A DNA stretch of 64,000 nt, taken from contig NZ_JAELYA010000003.1 of NCBI RefSeq assembly GCF_017589465.1, positions 186,001 through 250,000 on the forward strand. The letters are read 5' to 3'. Of the stretch, positions 49,547-64,000 are shown piece by piece. This stretch comes from Pseudomonas schmalbachii (GTDB lineage: Bacteria; Pseudomonadota; Gammaproteobacteria; Pseudomonadales; Pseudomonadaceae). The notes under the pieces are model-generated. The model was not told the origin of the DNA and made no database searches. It worked only from the letters and a program-made list of their open reading frames with translations. Made by a program: the position numbers and the translations under genes. Position 1 is the first letter of the stretch, and each line of letters begins with the position of its first letter.

Positions 49547-64000
<14,454 letters not shown>

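Overview
The window is a high-GC Pseudomonas chromosome segment. The left part (about 1-27,100) carries a gene set and order that I recall from the P. aeruginosa PAO1 core (cti, metH, yggL, cysI, sohB, nudC, fimL, ldcA, dnaQ). FimL, a Pseudomonas twitching-motility protein, supports the genus. Many short inverted repeats sit between genes, as in related pseudomonads. The right part differs from that core and looks accessory: a catabolic island (27,340-43,087) followed by a siderophore-type peptide synthetase cluster (43,232 to the right edge). All assignments come from reading the sequence; no database search was run.

Core block (1-27,090). It holds a truncated cis/trans fatty acid isomerase gene (cti), B12-dependent methionine synthase (metH) with a match to the MetR consensus upstream, a YggL-type protein, a prolyl-tRNA editing protein, a MATE exporter and a DUF2970 membrane protein. 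These are followed by a hotdog thioesterase, sulfite reductase with its DUF934 partner, an AcuI/YhdH reductase, SohB protease, a histidine phosphatase, an SCP2 protein, and a phosphotransferase plus SDR pair. The block ends with a TSUP transporter, nudC-fimL, a dienoyl-CoA isomerase, a lysine decarboxylase with its amino-acid antiporter, and dnaQ.

Catabolic island (27,340-43,087). An orphan PHA synthase, an acyl-CoA ligase, an AraC regulator, an MFS transporter, a quinone oxidoreductase, an SDR, a DUF6285 protein and an ACAD10-like phosphotransferase are followed by a MalT-type LuxR regulator and a PrpR-like sigma54 activator. The phosphotransferase/DUF6285/SDR/ligase/sigma54-activator set resembles the levulinic acid (lva) pathway of P. 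putida, in which 4-hydroxyacyl-CoA is phosphorylated. The LvaC-type acyl-CoA dehydrogenase is missing. A near-consensus -24/-12 promoter precedes the phosphotransferase gene, and an inverted repeat about 150 bp further upstream could be the activator site. A 31-codon relic of a different acyl-CoA dehydrogenase lies next to the activator gene.

Siderophore cluster (43,232-64,000, all minus strand). It contains a PvdF-like hydroxyornithine formyltransferase, a SyrP-like hydroxylase, an MbtH protein, a TonB-dependent receptor without a signalling domain, a PvdH-like diaminobutyrate aminotransferase, and the C-terminal part of a very large NRPS that runs off the right edge. The visible modules read A(Ser)-T-E / C-A(basic)-T / C-A(Ser)-T / C-A(basic)-T-E / TE, giving a peptide ending ...D-Ser-X-Ser-D-X. 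Fur-box-like sites precede mbtH and the receptor. The set points to a pyoverdine-type or related hydroxamate siderophore. The hydroxylase PvdA, the chromophore module and the regulators are not in the window.
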